Source of the DNA: Fimbriimonadia bacterium
Lineage (GTDB): Bacteria > Armatimonadota > Fimbriimonadia > Fimbriimonadales > GBS-DC
Reading direction: 5' to 3'
Assembly (NCBI GenBank): GCA_026129765.1
Contig: JAHCHP010000022.1
Coordinates: 1-50,002 of the forward strand
DNA: 50,002 bases
A model generated the notes under the pieces. It saw nothing but the letters and a program-made list of their open reading frames with translations, searched no databases and was not told the origin of the DNA. Every line of letters begins with the position of its first letter. Position 1 is the first letter of the stretch. Shown piece by piece: positions 32,102 through 40,572 of this stretch. Both the position numbers and the translations under genes were made by a program.

Positions 32102-33529
32102 ATGCAAAAAATGTGGATAGCAGGTCAAATGGTGGGCGCGGACGAGGTGTTCGAGGTCTCGAACCCGTTTAGCGGCGATGTGATTGAAGTGGTGGCGCGT
32201 GGCAGCGCGCAACATGCGCAATGGGCAGTGGATGCCGCTGTTAAAGGCGCGCAGGCAATGAGAGAGATGCCCGTTTACCGGCGCGCTGCCATGCTGAATG
32301 AAGTGGCGCGTCTGATTGAGCAAGAAAGTGAAGCGCTTGCAACACTCCTAACGCGGGAAAATGGCAAGACAATTCGCGACTCCCGAACCGAAGTGGCGCG
32401 CGCTGCCAGCATATTCCGGTTGGCGGCGGAAGAGTGTAAATATCTTACCGGCGAACAAGTTCCTTTTGAGGCGGCAGCCAACGGCGAGGGGCGTTTCGGT
32501 TTTTGGGTGCATGAGCCGGTCGGTGTGGTGGCGGCGATTACCCCTTTCAATGTGCCGCTGGCATTAGCCGCGCATAAAGTCGCTCCTGCGCTGGCAGCGG
32601 GCAACGCGGTGGTGTTGAAACCTGCCGAACAGACCCCGCTCACCAGTTTGCACCTGGCGCAACTGCTCTACCGGGCAGGCGTGCCGGTGGAAGCGGTCAG
32701 CGTGATTACAGGGTTCGGCGAAGAGGTGGGGCAACCACTCATTGAAAACCCGGCGGTCAATTATGTCTCCTTCACGGGCAGCCGAGCCGTGGGTCAACAA
32801 TTGCCTAAATGGGCAGGCGCAAAGAAGATCACTTTGGAGTTGGGCGGTAATGCGGCGGTCATCGTCACGCCTACCGCGAATTTAGAGGAAGCGGCGAAAG
32901 CGATTGTTCTGGGGGGATACCGGCTCGCCGGGCAGCTCTGCATCTCGGTCCAGCGGGTATTAGCGCACGAATCGATACAACTGGCGCTGACTGAGCAGGT
33001 CGCCGCGCAAGTGGAAACCCTGAAAGTGGGCGACCCGATGGACGAAGCAACCGATGTGGGACCGGTGATCGATTACGACGCGCTCCAACGGATTACGGAA
33101 TGGGTTAAAGAGGCGGTCTCTGCAGGCGCGAAACCGGTGGTAGGCGCGCGATCTCAACCACCCTTCTATCTGCCAACCCTGCTGACAGAGACGCCTCCCA
33201 ATGCGCGACTGAACTGTGAAGAAGTGTTCGGTCCTGTGGTCAGTGTCCAAGCCTACAGCGACTTTGAGGATGCGATTGCGCAGGCAAACAGCACGGTTTA
33301 CGGACTGCAGATGGGCATCTTCACGAACGACCTCCAAGAGGCGTTCCGGGCGGCGCGCGAGTTGCAGGCGGGCGGCGTGATGATCAACGATTCATCCGCA
33401 TACCGCAGCGACTTGATGCCTTATGGCGGGGTCAAGGAAAGCGGACTCTCGCGGGAAGGCATTCGCTGGGCGATGGAACATATGACCAATCCGAAAGTGG
33501 TCTGTTTCAATGGAATCCGATTAGGCTAA
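32102..33529 (+). CDS. NAD(P)-dependent aldehyde dehydrogenase
   Basis: 475-aa ALDH-superfamily enzyme. All catalytic parts are visible: PFN with Asn150, KPAEQTPL with Lys173, SFTGSRAVGQQL nucleotide-binding loop, LELGG with Glu246 and the nucleophile Cys280 in AGQLCISVQRV. EVFGPVVSVQAY near 377 is normal for the family. The context around Cys280 and the length resemble the lactaldehyde/non-phosphorylating glyceraldehyde-3-phosphate branch, but the substrate cannot be fixed. GAGG lies 8-9 nt before ATG; argJ follows 20 bp downstream, so the two may be co-transcribed. Confidence 0.93.
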   Translation: MQKMWIAGQMVGADEVFEVSNPFSGDVIEVVARGSAQHAQWAVDAAVKGAQAMREMPVYRRAAMLNEVARLIEQESEALATLLTRENGKTIRDSRTEVARAASIFRLAAEECKYLTGEQVPFEAAANGEGRFGFWVHEPVGVVAAITPFNVPLALAAHKVAPALAAGNAVVLKPAEQTPLTSLHLAQLLYRAGVPVEAVSVITGFGEEVGQPLIENPAVNYVSFTGSRAVGQQLPKWAGAKKITLELGGNAAVIVTPTANLEEAAKAIVLGGYRLAGQLCISVQRVLAHESIQLALTEQVAAQVETLKVGDPMDEATDVGPVIDYDALQRITEWVKEAVSAGAKPVVGARSQPPFYLPTLLTETPPNARLNCEEVFGPVVSVQAYSDFEDAIAQANSTVYGLQMGIFTNDLQEAFRAARELQAGGVMINDSSAYRSDLMPYGGVKESGLSREGIRWAMEHMTNPKVVCFNGIRLG

Positions 33530-33549
33530 ATCAACAGAGAGGAGTTACA

Positions 33550-34752
33550 ATGCAAGGACAGCTTCAACATTCACATGGAGTTAATTTTCCGAAAGGGTTC
33601 AAAAGCGCGGGCGTCTACTGCGGGATCAAGAAACCAGACCTCTTAGACCTCGCGCTGATCGTCTCCGAAACGGAGGCGAACGTGGCGGGCGTCTTCACGC
33701 GCAATCAAATCCAAGCCGCGCCCGTACGCTGGTCGATGGAAATCACAAAATCCCAGCGCGCGCAAGCCATTATCGCTAACAGCGGCAACGCGAACTGTTT
33801 GACCGGCGAGCAAGGCGAAGAAGATGTAAGAGCGATGGCATCTGCGGTCGCGGAAAAGATGAGAATCGACGCGACGAAAGTCGTGGTTGCCTCCACCGGC
33901 GTGATCGGAGTGCCTCTGCCAATGGATCACGTGCATCAGGGCATAAAAGGCGCGTTTAAGCACCTGAATGGGGGCGATGACCGCGCCACTGCAGAAGCGA
34001 TTCTGACCACCGACCAAACCCCCAAGCGCGTCTGTTTGGAAATGCCGCTTCCCACTGGAGTCGTGCGAATTGGCGGTATTGCGAAAGGCTCCGGGATGAT
34101 CGCGCCCAATATGGCGACCATGCTGGCTTTCATCACGACCGACGCGCAAATCCCTGCCGACGCGATGCAGATCGGCTTGAGCGAGGTTACGGAACGCACC
34201 TTTAACTGTATCACGGTGGACGGCGACACCAGCACGAATGATATGGTGATCTTGATGGCGAACGGCGCATCAGGCGTTATGCTGGACCCGGCGTTGGTTC
34301 GAGTGTTCCAAGAGGGTCTGCAAGCCGTTTGCGAGAGTCTTGCCAAGCAGATTGTGCGGGACGGCGAAGGCGCGACCAAACTGATCAATATCACCGTTCG
34401 AGACGCAAAAGACTTTTCGTCGGCTCGTCAAGCGGCGAAAGTGATTGCCGAATCGCTGCTCGTCAAAACCGCGATTCATGGCGCGGACCCAAACTGGGGG
34501 CGCATTTTGGCTGCGCTCGGTCGGAGCGGGGTTCCCTTCGAACTCCCGAAAGTGCGGCTTTGGATGCAGCGCAAACTGATCTTCCAGAACGGCGCGCCTA
34601 CCGCCGTCAGCGAAACGGAATTGGCGGGACTGTTGGGCGTGGACGATATCGAAATCACAGTATCGCTGGGCGCGGGCAGGCTGCAAGCCACCGTATGGAC
34701 TTGCGATCTTTCCGACGACTATGTCACGATCAATTCCGCCTACCGGACTTGA
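33550..34752 (+). CDS. argJ: Bifunctional glutamate N-acetyltransferase / ornithine acetyltransferase
   Basis: ArgJ, 400 aa, recycles the acetyl group in arginine synthesis. The precursor cleaves itself before a conserved Thr; here KGSGMIAPNMATML carries it at Thr190. Other family signatures are ANSGNANCLTGEQG near 76-89, STGVIGVPLP near 115-124, VDGDTSTNDM near 219-228 and HGADPNWGRILAALGRSG. GAGGAG lies 6 nt before ATG. No other arg gene is in the window. The small ORF at 34757 starts 5 bp after the stop. Confidence 0.95.
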   Translation: MQGQLQHSHGVNFPKGFKSAGVYCGIKKPDLLDLALIVSETEANVAGVFTRNQIQAAPVRWSMEITKSQRAQAIIANSGNANCLTGEQGEEDVRAMASAVAEKMRIDATKVVVASTGVIGVPLPMDHVHQGIKGAFKHLNGGDDRATAEAILTTDQTPKRVCLEMPLPTGVVRIGGIAKGSGMIAPNMATMLAFITTDAQIPADAMQIGLSEVTERTFNCITVDGDTSTNDMVILMANGASGVMLDPALVRVFQEGLQAVCESLAKQIVRDGEGATKLINITVRDAKDFSSARQAAKVIAESLLVKTAIHGADPNWGRILAALGRSGVPFELPKVRLWMQRKLIFQNGAPTAVSETELAGLLGVDDIEITVSLGAGRLQATVWTCDLSDDYVTINSAYRT

Positions 34753-34756
34753 AAAC

Positions 34757-34933
34757 ATGTTAGAAAAACGAGTGCGCATGCATAAGCGAGAGGAAGAACT
34801 GGAGGACGGGCGCAGGATCATCTACTACACCTTCACCGAAGAAGAAGTGAAAGAGACAGACGCGCCCGCCGAAGACTCATCGTTTGAGGACACGGACACG
34901 CCGGACAATCAAGTCGAAACCCGTCACCCGTAA
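34757..34933 (+). CDS. Small acidic hypothetical protein (58 aa)
   Basis: Not recognised. It starts 5 bp after argJ (an in-frame ATG at 34721 inside argJ is less likely). Product: KREEELEDGRRIIYYTF, then a disordered acidic tail rich in Glu, Asp, Thr and Pro. The last 57 bp overlap the 3' end of the convergent glycoside-hydrolase-like gene. No Shine-Dalgarno is clear, so translation might be coupled to argJ. The composition looks like protein, not noise, but the length makes it uncertain. Confidence 0.45.
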   Translation: MLEKRVRMHKREEELEDGRRIIYYTFTEEEVKETDAPAEDSSFEDTDTPDNQVETRHP

Positions 34934-36412
34934 GCGGAAGTCTGCGCCGTTCGCGCGATTGGCAAAACGCGCATCCGACAAAACCACCGATTTTTTCAAC
35001 CACTGCTTGGTATCCGTTAGACGCCATTCTGCCGCCAATTTGAATGCGCCCTCATGCACACTGCCCGCCGAATCGGTGGAATCATATTCCAATACAACCA
35101 GTCCACTACTGCCGCTGTCCCAAGGTTTCGCATCGGTTCTATCCCAAATCTCCACTTCTATTTCCAGAGGCGTCGCCGAATCGTAATAGAAACTGTCATG
35201 AACCTGAAAATAGAGATAACGGTTCTCGCTGTGCCGGTTGCGGCGGGTTGTCCATGCTTGCTCGCCCTGGATTTCGGTCGGTTCCGCGTCGCCATCCCCG
35301 CCCAACGCAAGATGCAGTTTCAATCCCGCTTCTTTCGGCTTGCGCAATAAAATTGTTTCCACCGATTTCGCCTTGCTGAAAGGACCGCTCAGCGTTACCT
35401 GCTTTCCCTGCCGGAAAAGCTTGGCATAATGCGCGGTGCGTTTCACATAGTGATCGCCGTACTCTTTGGAGGGCGCGATGTCGGTGCCTTCGTGGAACTC
35501 ATTCCAGGTTTCAATCAGAACCATCCAAGGACGGCGCGCCGGGTCTAAACGAAGTATCTGCTGCCAAGCCTGTTCATAAAATTCGCCCTTTTCACGGTCG
35601 CGAACCAAAGGCTGCCTGCCCGGAACCGCCGAATGATCGTAGCCCGGACCGATGGCTGCCACCTGAAGAATTTTGGGATCGAGCGCGCCGCCCCATGCAT
35701 AGACTGAGTCGCTTTTGACATTCCACGACGTTTCGCGAACCAGATAAGGCTTGCATCCAAAATCGTTTTGAAACCGCTCATAGACGAAATCGATAGCGGC
35801 TTGATCCACGCCCTTCGCGAACGCTGCCGCATATAGGAAAATAATAGGCTTCTCTCCAACTCTCGCCCATAAATGCGCAGGAACCAGCGAAAAGAAGTCT
35901 CGAATCGTGACATAGAACCATTCCCTGCCCGCTTGGGTTCGCAGGTCGGCGTGGAACCCTGCGCCGTTATGCTCCAACGTGCTGGTGTCATAGAACATGC
36001 CGATTGGGGGCGGATTCTGCTTCTGCGCTCGCATCTGCTCTTGCGCCTGTACCAATGCTTTCAGTCCCTCGATACTCCAATACATCGGCTTGCCCGGAGA
36101 GCGATCTGCGGGAGTTCCCCAATAAACTGGCAAAATGAAATCGATGCCTGCGCGCTGAATGTCCCGCATTTCGCGCTGGTGCCACTCCGGTTGCCGGTAG
36201 CTATAACCCTTTGAATTTTTGGGATGGGTGGTCAAGGCGTCGGAGCCGTCGTGATTGACAAAATGCTCTGTGGTGTTCACATCATACCAATAGAAGAAGT
36301 AGGTTCCCACCACCGGTTTCCCTTCCTCAAAACCGGCAGTCCGCTTAGCATCGCGGTCTTTCCAGCCCCGGTAGGGTCCGATGGGCGGCAATGAAAGGTA
36401 GAACTCTTGCAT
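34877..36412 (-). CDS. GH99-like / DUF5010-type glycoside hydrolase-like protein
   Basis: 511 aa. The N-terminal two thirds look like a TIM barrel of the GH71/GH99/DUF5010 type: VVGTYFFYWYDVNTTEHFVN, RDIQRAGIDFILPVYWGTP, KPIIFLYAAAFAKG and the tell-tale LIETWNEFHEGTDIAPSKEYGD near 313-334, where Glu residues could act in catalysis. The last 150 residues form a beta-rich carbohydrate-binding-like domain. GAGG lies 5 nt before the ATG. No signal peptide is visible, which is odd for a polysaccharide enzyme, so it may act in the cytoplasm. It is followed upstream by a TIM-barrel isomerase on the same strand. Confidence 0.75.
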   Translation of the reverse strand: MQEFYLSLPPIGPYRGWKDRDAKRTAGFEEGKPVVGTYFFYWYDVNTTEHFVNHDGSDALTTHPKNSKGYSYRQPEWHQREMRDIQRAGIDFILPVYWGTPADRSPGKPMYWSIEGLKALVQAQEQMRAQKQNPPPIGMFYDTSTLEHNGAGFHADLRTQAGREWFYVTIRDFFSLVPAHLWARVGEKPIIFLYAAAFAKGVDQAAIDFVYERFQNDFGCKPYLVRETSWNVKSDSVYAWGGALDPKILQVAAIGPGYDHSAVPGRQPLVRDREKGEFYEQAWQQILRLDPARRPWMVLIETWNEFHEGTDIAPSKEYGDHYVKRTAHYAKLFRQGKQVTLSGPFSKAKSVETILLRKPKEAGLKLHLALGGDGDAEPTEIQGEQAWTTRRNRHSENRYLYFQVHDSFYYDSATPLEIEVEIWDRTDAKPWDSGSSGLVVLEYDSTDSAGSVHEGAFKLAAEWRLTDTKQWLKKSVVLSDARFANRANGADFRLRVTGFDLIVRRVRVLKR

Positions 36413-36459
36413 AGTTCCTCAATTCGTTCACTGTGCCTATTTTCCTGTTCTCGTTTGCA

Positions 36460-37284
36460 TCATCCCAGCGAATCCAAAAACTGTTTCACCGGAGCGAACT
36501 GACTGGGCGGCATATGCTCTGCGATACACGGGATTTCCGAAGGGAGATGCGAGCGCAGCGCGTTTAGATAACCCCGATAGTCAAGCGCGCCTTTGCCGGG
36601 GGCTGGCAAATCCAAACGCCCCTGCTCGTCATAAACGATGTCTTTCAAATGAACTAACCCCACAACTGGCGCAAGCGATTGAACAATGGATACCACCTCC
36701 GCATCCCTTCGCGCATAGCGGTCTGGCGGCATCAGATTCGGCGCGTCCAGAACAACCCCAAGATGAGCGCGCAACTCTGCAGGGAACCGCAAAATGAAGC
36801 GCAACAGGCGTTCTTCGCTGCCCAGCGCATGGGTGTGCCAAGGCTCGATCAGAATTTGCCAACCTCCCGGTTGCGCCAGCGGGATAATCTCTTCAGTAAA
36901 CAGGTCAAAAATATGCTGCAATGCTGGTTCTGTCTGGTTCTCAGGGTGGTCCGCCAACAAATCATCCGCATAGGTTCCGCTCCAGATCACGATTTTCCTT
37001 GCGCCCAAACGCGCGCCATGCCGCATCACCGCTTTCAAATCGTTCAAGTTCGCGCCCATCAGCGACGGGTCATCCGGTTTGAGGGGGTTCATATAGCAGC
37101 CGATCGCCGCCGCGGGCAGCGCGTAGCGTTCCAACAGCGCAGCGATCTGGTCAATGCGCGCTTCGCTCCAGCCCGTCTGAAACAGGTTGATTTGACACGT
37201 CCCATAACCGGCATCGACCGCGGCTTGAATCGCCGGTTCCAACTCGCTCAGCTCAGCGGCTCCGATCATCACTCCCAAGTTCAT
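36460..37284 (-). CDS. Sugar phosphate isomerase/epimerase (xylose-isomerase-like TIM barrel)
   Basis: 274-aa AP-endonuclease-2-type TIM barrel. Putative metal ligands lie at strand ends: Glu in LIEPWHTHALG, Asp in VVLDAPNLMPPD, His in LVHLKDIVYD and Glu in CIAEHMPPSQF. Members isomerise or epimerise sugars and sugar acids, using a divalent metal. It lies 47 bp upstream of the glycoside-hydrolase-like gene on the same strand, likely one unit, and is divergent (75 bp) from another isomerase of the same fold. No Shine-Dalgarno is evident. Confidence 0.87.
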   Translation of the reverse strand: MNLGVMIGAAELSELEPAIQAAVDAGYGTCQINLFQTGWSEARIDQIAALLERYALPAAAIGCYMNPLKPDDPSLMGANLNDLKAVMRHGARLGARKIVIWSGTYADDLLADHPENQTEPALQHIFDLFTEEIIPLAQPGGWQILIEPWHTHALGSEERLLRFILRFPAELRAHLGVVLDAPNLMPPDRYARRDAEVVSIVQSLAPVVGLVHLKDIVYDEQGRLDLPAPGKGALDYRGYLNALRSHLPSEIPCIAEHMPPSQFAPVKQFLDSLG

Positions 37285-37359
37285 AGCGGTTTTGTTCGCG
37301 ACGAACGGCAGGAGTCCTCTCTATCGCGCAAAAGAAAGAAGGAGAGGAATATAATCATT

Positions 37360-38094
37360 ATGCAAAAAGAGTACGGATCGTTTCAGATGGGTATCCAGAG
37401 CTATTCGTTGCGCAACTTCAAAACGCCGGAAGCGCTGGAAATCACGCAATCATTGGGTTTGCAGCATTGGGAAGCGTTTATGGCGCATATCCCGTTGACC
37501 GAATCGACCGATGCCATGCGCGAGTATCACCAAGCCTTACGCGCGCGCCGGGTGAAGTTACTCGCTTATGGGGTGGTGGGATTCAACGAGAATGAAGAGG
37601 CAGCGCGAAGGCTGTTTACTTTCGCGAAGCAAATGGGGATTCAAGTCTTGACCGCGGATCCCGATGCCGCCAGCCTGCGCTATTTGGGCAAACTGGTGGA
37701 AGAGTTCAAAATTCCCATCGCGATTCACAACCACGGACCCGGTTCGCGCTATGATAAAATCGACGATGTCTGGAAAGCGATGCAGGGACAACCCGACCGT
37801 ATCGGGGCGTGTGTGGACACGGGGCATTTCCTGCGGTCAGGCGAAGACCCAGTAGAAGCGATCCGGCGGTTTGGGGAGCGGACATTCGGGGTTCATTTGA
37901 AAGATGTGAAGGACCGAACCCAGTTCAAGGTGTTGGGGAAAGGCGATTTGGATGTGCGGGGAACTCTGAGCGCGTTGAAGAAAGCGAAGTTCCGGCATTG
38001 TCTCGCGCTGGAGTATGAAGAGAACCCATCCAACCCCATCCGAGACCTGGAAGAGTGTCTTAATGCGGTCAAAGAGGCGGCGAAGAAGTTGTAA
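37360..38094 (+). CDS. Sugar phosphate isomerase/epimerase (xylose-isomerase-like TIM barrel)
   Basis: 244 aa from ATG 37360; the frame is open far upstream but that part is antisense to the divergent isomerase. AGGAGAGG about 12 nt upstream supports the start. TIM-barrel features: MGIQSYSLRNF, AIHNHGPGSRYD, ACVDTGHFLRSGEDP, FGVHLKDVKD and CLALEYEENP, giving His, Asp, His and Glu positions for a metal site. Similar to inosose-dehydratase/hydroxypyruvate-isomerase-like proteins. It differs clearly in sequence from its divergent neighbour, so the two are not a recent duplication. Confidence 0.87.
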   Translation: MQKEYGSFQMGIQSYSLRNFKTPEALEITQSLGLQHWEAFMAHIPLTESTDAMREYHQALRARRVKLLAYGVVGFNENEEAARRLFTFAKQMGIQVLTADPDAASLRYLGKLVEEFKIPIAIHNHGPGSRYDKIDDVWKAMQGQPDRIGACVDTGHFLRSGEDPVEAIRRFGERTFGVHLKDVKDRTQFKVLGKGDLDVRGTLSALKKAKFRHCLALEYEENPSNPIRDLEECLNAVKEAAKKL

Positions 38095-38102
38095 CAGGGT
38101 TG

Positions 38103-38128
38103 ACCCGGCAAATAGATCAAAGCCGGGT
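38103..38128. terminator. Hairpin between convergent isomerase and DinG-like genes
   Basis: ACCCGGC (38103-38109), 12-nt loop, GCCGGGT (38122-38128): a 7-bp GC stem that overlaps the last codons and the stop of the DinG-like gene. There is no strong T-run; a two-way terminator is plausible. Confidence 0.5.
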
Positions 38129-40228
38129 GTGTTTAACGGCTTCTTTTATATCATTGAATTTCAGGATACCACTGGGCATGTTCTGAATGATTTCGGGTCC
38201 GTATCGCTTGGTGTGCAGGCGCGCATCCAGCAGGCAGATAATACCCCGGTCATCGGCGCGCCGGAGCAGCCGCCCGGAGCCTTGCTTGATCTGCTGTTTG
38301 GCATTGGGAAGCGTCCAAGCGGTAAAGGGATCGCCGCCACGCGACTCAATCAAACCGCCCCGCGCCACTTGCGCCGGTTCCACAGGCACTTCAAACGGGA
38401 TACGCGCCAAGATGACGCAACTGAGGGTTTCGCCCGGCGCATCAAAGCCCGTCCAGAACGAACGAAGACCAAACAGCACCGCATGGGTCTCCTGCTTAAA
38501 CTGATCCGATAAGTCGCTATGCCCGCCCGAACCCTGCATCAGGATCGGGATATTGGGTAGTTCTGGCATGCGTTCGCGTACCGCTTCCATCTCTGCCCTC
38601 GAAGCAAAAAGCACTAAGGCGCGTCCGCGAGTCGCTTTCAGTATACGGGTTAGTTCCTCTGCCAAACGCTGGTAATAGATCTCCGCTTGAGGAGCGCGCG
38701 CGCTGGGGGGCGGTTCCGGCAGTGTGCCAGGCGGCGGCAGATACAAGGCGGCGTTCTGCTGGTAATTGAACACAGGCGGCAGCAGACAGGTTTCCGCGCT
38801 CGTCAAACCGGTTTGGGTCTGGAAGAACTCAAAAGAATCATCGATAGTCAGGGTCGCGCTCATGGCAACCACCGGACAAACATCCCACAGGTGCTCAGTC
38901 AACAGTTCCGAGAACTCCAATGGCACCGTTTTCGCGCCGCGTTCCATCTCTTTGCGCCCGCACTCGATCCAGGTCGCGCCCGTTTCCGGCAGCACCAATT
39001 GCTGTAAGCCGCCGCTGAATTTTTTGAACCACCAGCCCTGCTGATTAAACAACTCTTTCGCTTCATCAAATCCCTTTTCCGGCAGTTGCCCTTTATACTG
39101 TTCCAGCGTCTTGCGCACCTCTTTATAGAAGGCGGCGATTTCGCTCTGCAGCCGTTCGGCGGTATGTTGGACAATAGGCATTAAATCAGGCACCGCGCGG
39201 TCACGCGCCGATGGCTGCTCCAAAATCTCAGGAGGCAAGGCAGTGATCAGCGTGCTGCGCCGGAGGTCCATCAGCGAGGCTTCCATCTCTAAAACCAGCG
39301 ACTGCGCAATGCGCGAAAAATCGTTTGCCGCTCCATGCAGTTGGTCAGCGAAGGAGGGCGGTGTGGAGGGACCTGCCACCGACTCCGCGATCTGATTGAC
39401 CAACCGCGCTGCCATACGCACCACGTTGGCGATCTCTTTACTGTCTAATGTGAACTCCAGCGCGCTGCGGGTCGCATCCAGAAAATCGTGCGCCTCATCC
39501 AACACCAGCAGGTCATACTCATCCAGAAGCGAAGACGCGCCCTGAGTGACCCAGCGCAATTCCATATCTGCCAAAATGACCGAATGGTTCGTCACCACCA
39601 CCTGCGCGCGCGAGGCAGACCGCCGTGTTCGGAAGTAGAAACAGTTGTTGTAGAAAGAACAGAGACGCTGCTTGCAAATCGGCGGCACATGCAGGCGGCT
39701 CCAGGTTTCGCGGGCGATGCCTGCAGGCAGGTGTTTCCGACGCGCATAGGCGGAAAACTCGCTTTCGATGCCCATCTTTGCCTGCCCCATCCATTGTTGC
39801 ACAATCTTTTGCACTGTGGAAGGCATTTGCGAAATCTCCCCATTGACCGCTTGTTCCATACATGCGTATCGGGGCTTGCCCATCACCAGTTCGGTCTTCA
39901 GATCGAGGGCGGCATGTCCCAGCAGTTCCATCGCGAGAGGTAAATCTTTCTGCCAATACTGTTCCGCTAAAACATTGGTATAGGTGGCGATGATGACTCG
40001 CTTGCCTTCGGTGATCGCCCAAGCCAATGCGGGAATCAGCGCGCCGAGACTTTTCCCGACCCCGGTGGGCGCTTCCACTAAACCATGAGATTGGTTGTAA
40101 GCGCAACGCAACACGAACTGCGCCATCTCATTTTGCACGGGGCGCGCCTCAAAACGCGGGCGTTTCGCCAACGCATGGAGAGCGTTCTCGACCAATTGAT
40201 GCGCTTTACGATGATTCGATTCTGTCAT
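38117..40228 (-). CDS. DinG/XPD-like ATP-dependent DNA helicase
   Basis: 703-aa superfamily 2 helicase with a 4Fe-4S cluster. Walker A EAPTGVGKS at about 52-60; cluster cysteines C123, C185, C190 and C196; DEAH at 244-247 (LVLDEAHDFLDATR); VVAMSATLTIDD motif III region; C-terminal GLRSFWTGFDAPGETLSCVI and GSGRLLRRADDRGIICLLDAR (motif VI). 5'-3' helicase acting on R-loops, forks or damaged DNA, as DinG and YoaA do. No exonuclease domain is present. GAAGGA lies just before the ATG and GG-TATCAT about 20 nt upstream could be the -10. Confidence 0.92.
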   Translation of the reverse strand: MTESNHRKAHQLVENALHALAKRPRFEARPVQNEMAQFVLRCAYNQSHGLVEAPTGVGKSLGALIPALAWAITEGKRVIIATYTNVLAEQYWQKDLPLAMELLGHAALDLKTELVMGKPRYACMEQAVNGEISQMPSTVQKIVQQWMGQAKMGIESEFSAYARRKHLPAGIARETWSRLHVPPICKQRLCSFYNNCFYFRTRRSASRAQVVVTNHSVILADMELRWVTQGASSLLDEYDLLVLDEAHDFLDATRSALEFTLDSKEIANVVRMAARLVNQIAESVAGPSTPPSFADQLHGAANDFSRIAQSLVLEMEASLMDLRRSTLITALPPEILEQPSARDRAVPDLMPIVQHTAERLQSEIAAFYKEVRKTLEQYKGQLPEKGFDEAKELFNQQGWWFKKFSGGLQQLVLPETGATWIECGRKEMERGAKTVPLEFSELLTEHLWDVCPVVAMSATLTIDDSFEFFQTQTGLTSAETCLLPPVFNYQQNAALYLPPPGTLPEPPPSARAPQAEIYYQRLAEELTRILKATRGRALVLFASRAEMEAVRERMPELPNIPILMQGSGGHSDLSDQFKQETHAVLFGLRSFWTGFDAPGETLSCVILARIPFEVPVEPAQVARGGLIESRGGDPFTAWTLPNAKQQIKQGSGRLLRRADDRGIICLLDARLHTKRYGPEIIQNMPSGILKFNDIKEAVKHTRL

Positions 40229-40572
40229 TCCTTCTCAGACAACATGATACCGTATGAAGGAACGTTTTGGGTCACCGCCAGCGCGAAGAGAGGACGGAAT
40301 ACTTACGGCTGTCACCCTGAGCGAAGCGGGCGTGTCTGCTTTTAGGCTGTTGAACAAAAAAAAGCAGATGTTTCACTGCGTTCAACATGACAGTCGGTCT
40401 CACTGTCACCCTGAGCGAAGCGGGCGTGTCTGAACAGCAGATGCCTCGGCAAGCTCGGCATGACACTTGGGGAGGGCGTTCAACATGACAAGCGTCACCT
40501 TGTCACCCTGAGCGAAGCGAATGGGTCTGCTTTTCAAAGATAACCAAGTGCTTTGGACTAACGACAACGGGG
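40229..40572. other. Intergenic repeat cluster between dinG-like and rpoN genes
   Basis: 344 bp without a gene. It holds three copies of the GTCACCCTGAGCGAAGCG repeat (from 40311, 40405, 40502), the inverted pair GTTGAAC/GTTCAAC near 40347-40387, several ATGACA/TGTCA ends in opposite orientation, and at about 40270-40304 an imperfect copy of the rpoN 3' end (30 of 35 bases match 40570-40604). Confidence 0.75.
40311..40531. repeat. Three copies of the GTCACCCTGAGCGAAGCG intergenic repeat
   Basis: Copies begin at 40311, 40405 and 40502; the first two continue with GGCGTGTCTG and the third with AATGGGTCTGC. A fourth copy is at 29082. Each could pair with nearby inverted TGAACG/CATGACA ends to make hairpins. 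Confidence 0.78.

Noticed and set aside
36679..37359. Upstream extension of the plus-strand TIM-barrel isomerase
   Set aside because: It is antisense to the divergent isomerase and has no similarity to the family; ATG 37360 has a ribosome site.
40272..40466. 64-aa minus-strand frame in the repeat cluster
   Set aside because: It is made of intergenic repeats and the copied rpoN end; its sequence does not look like a protein of its own.
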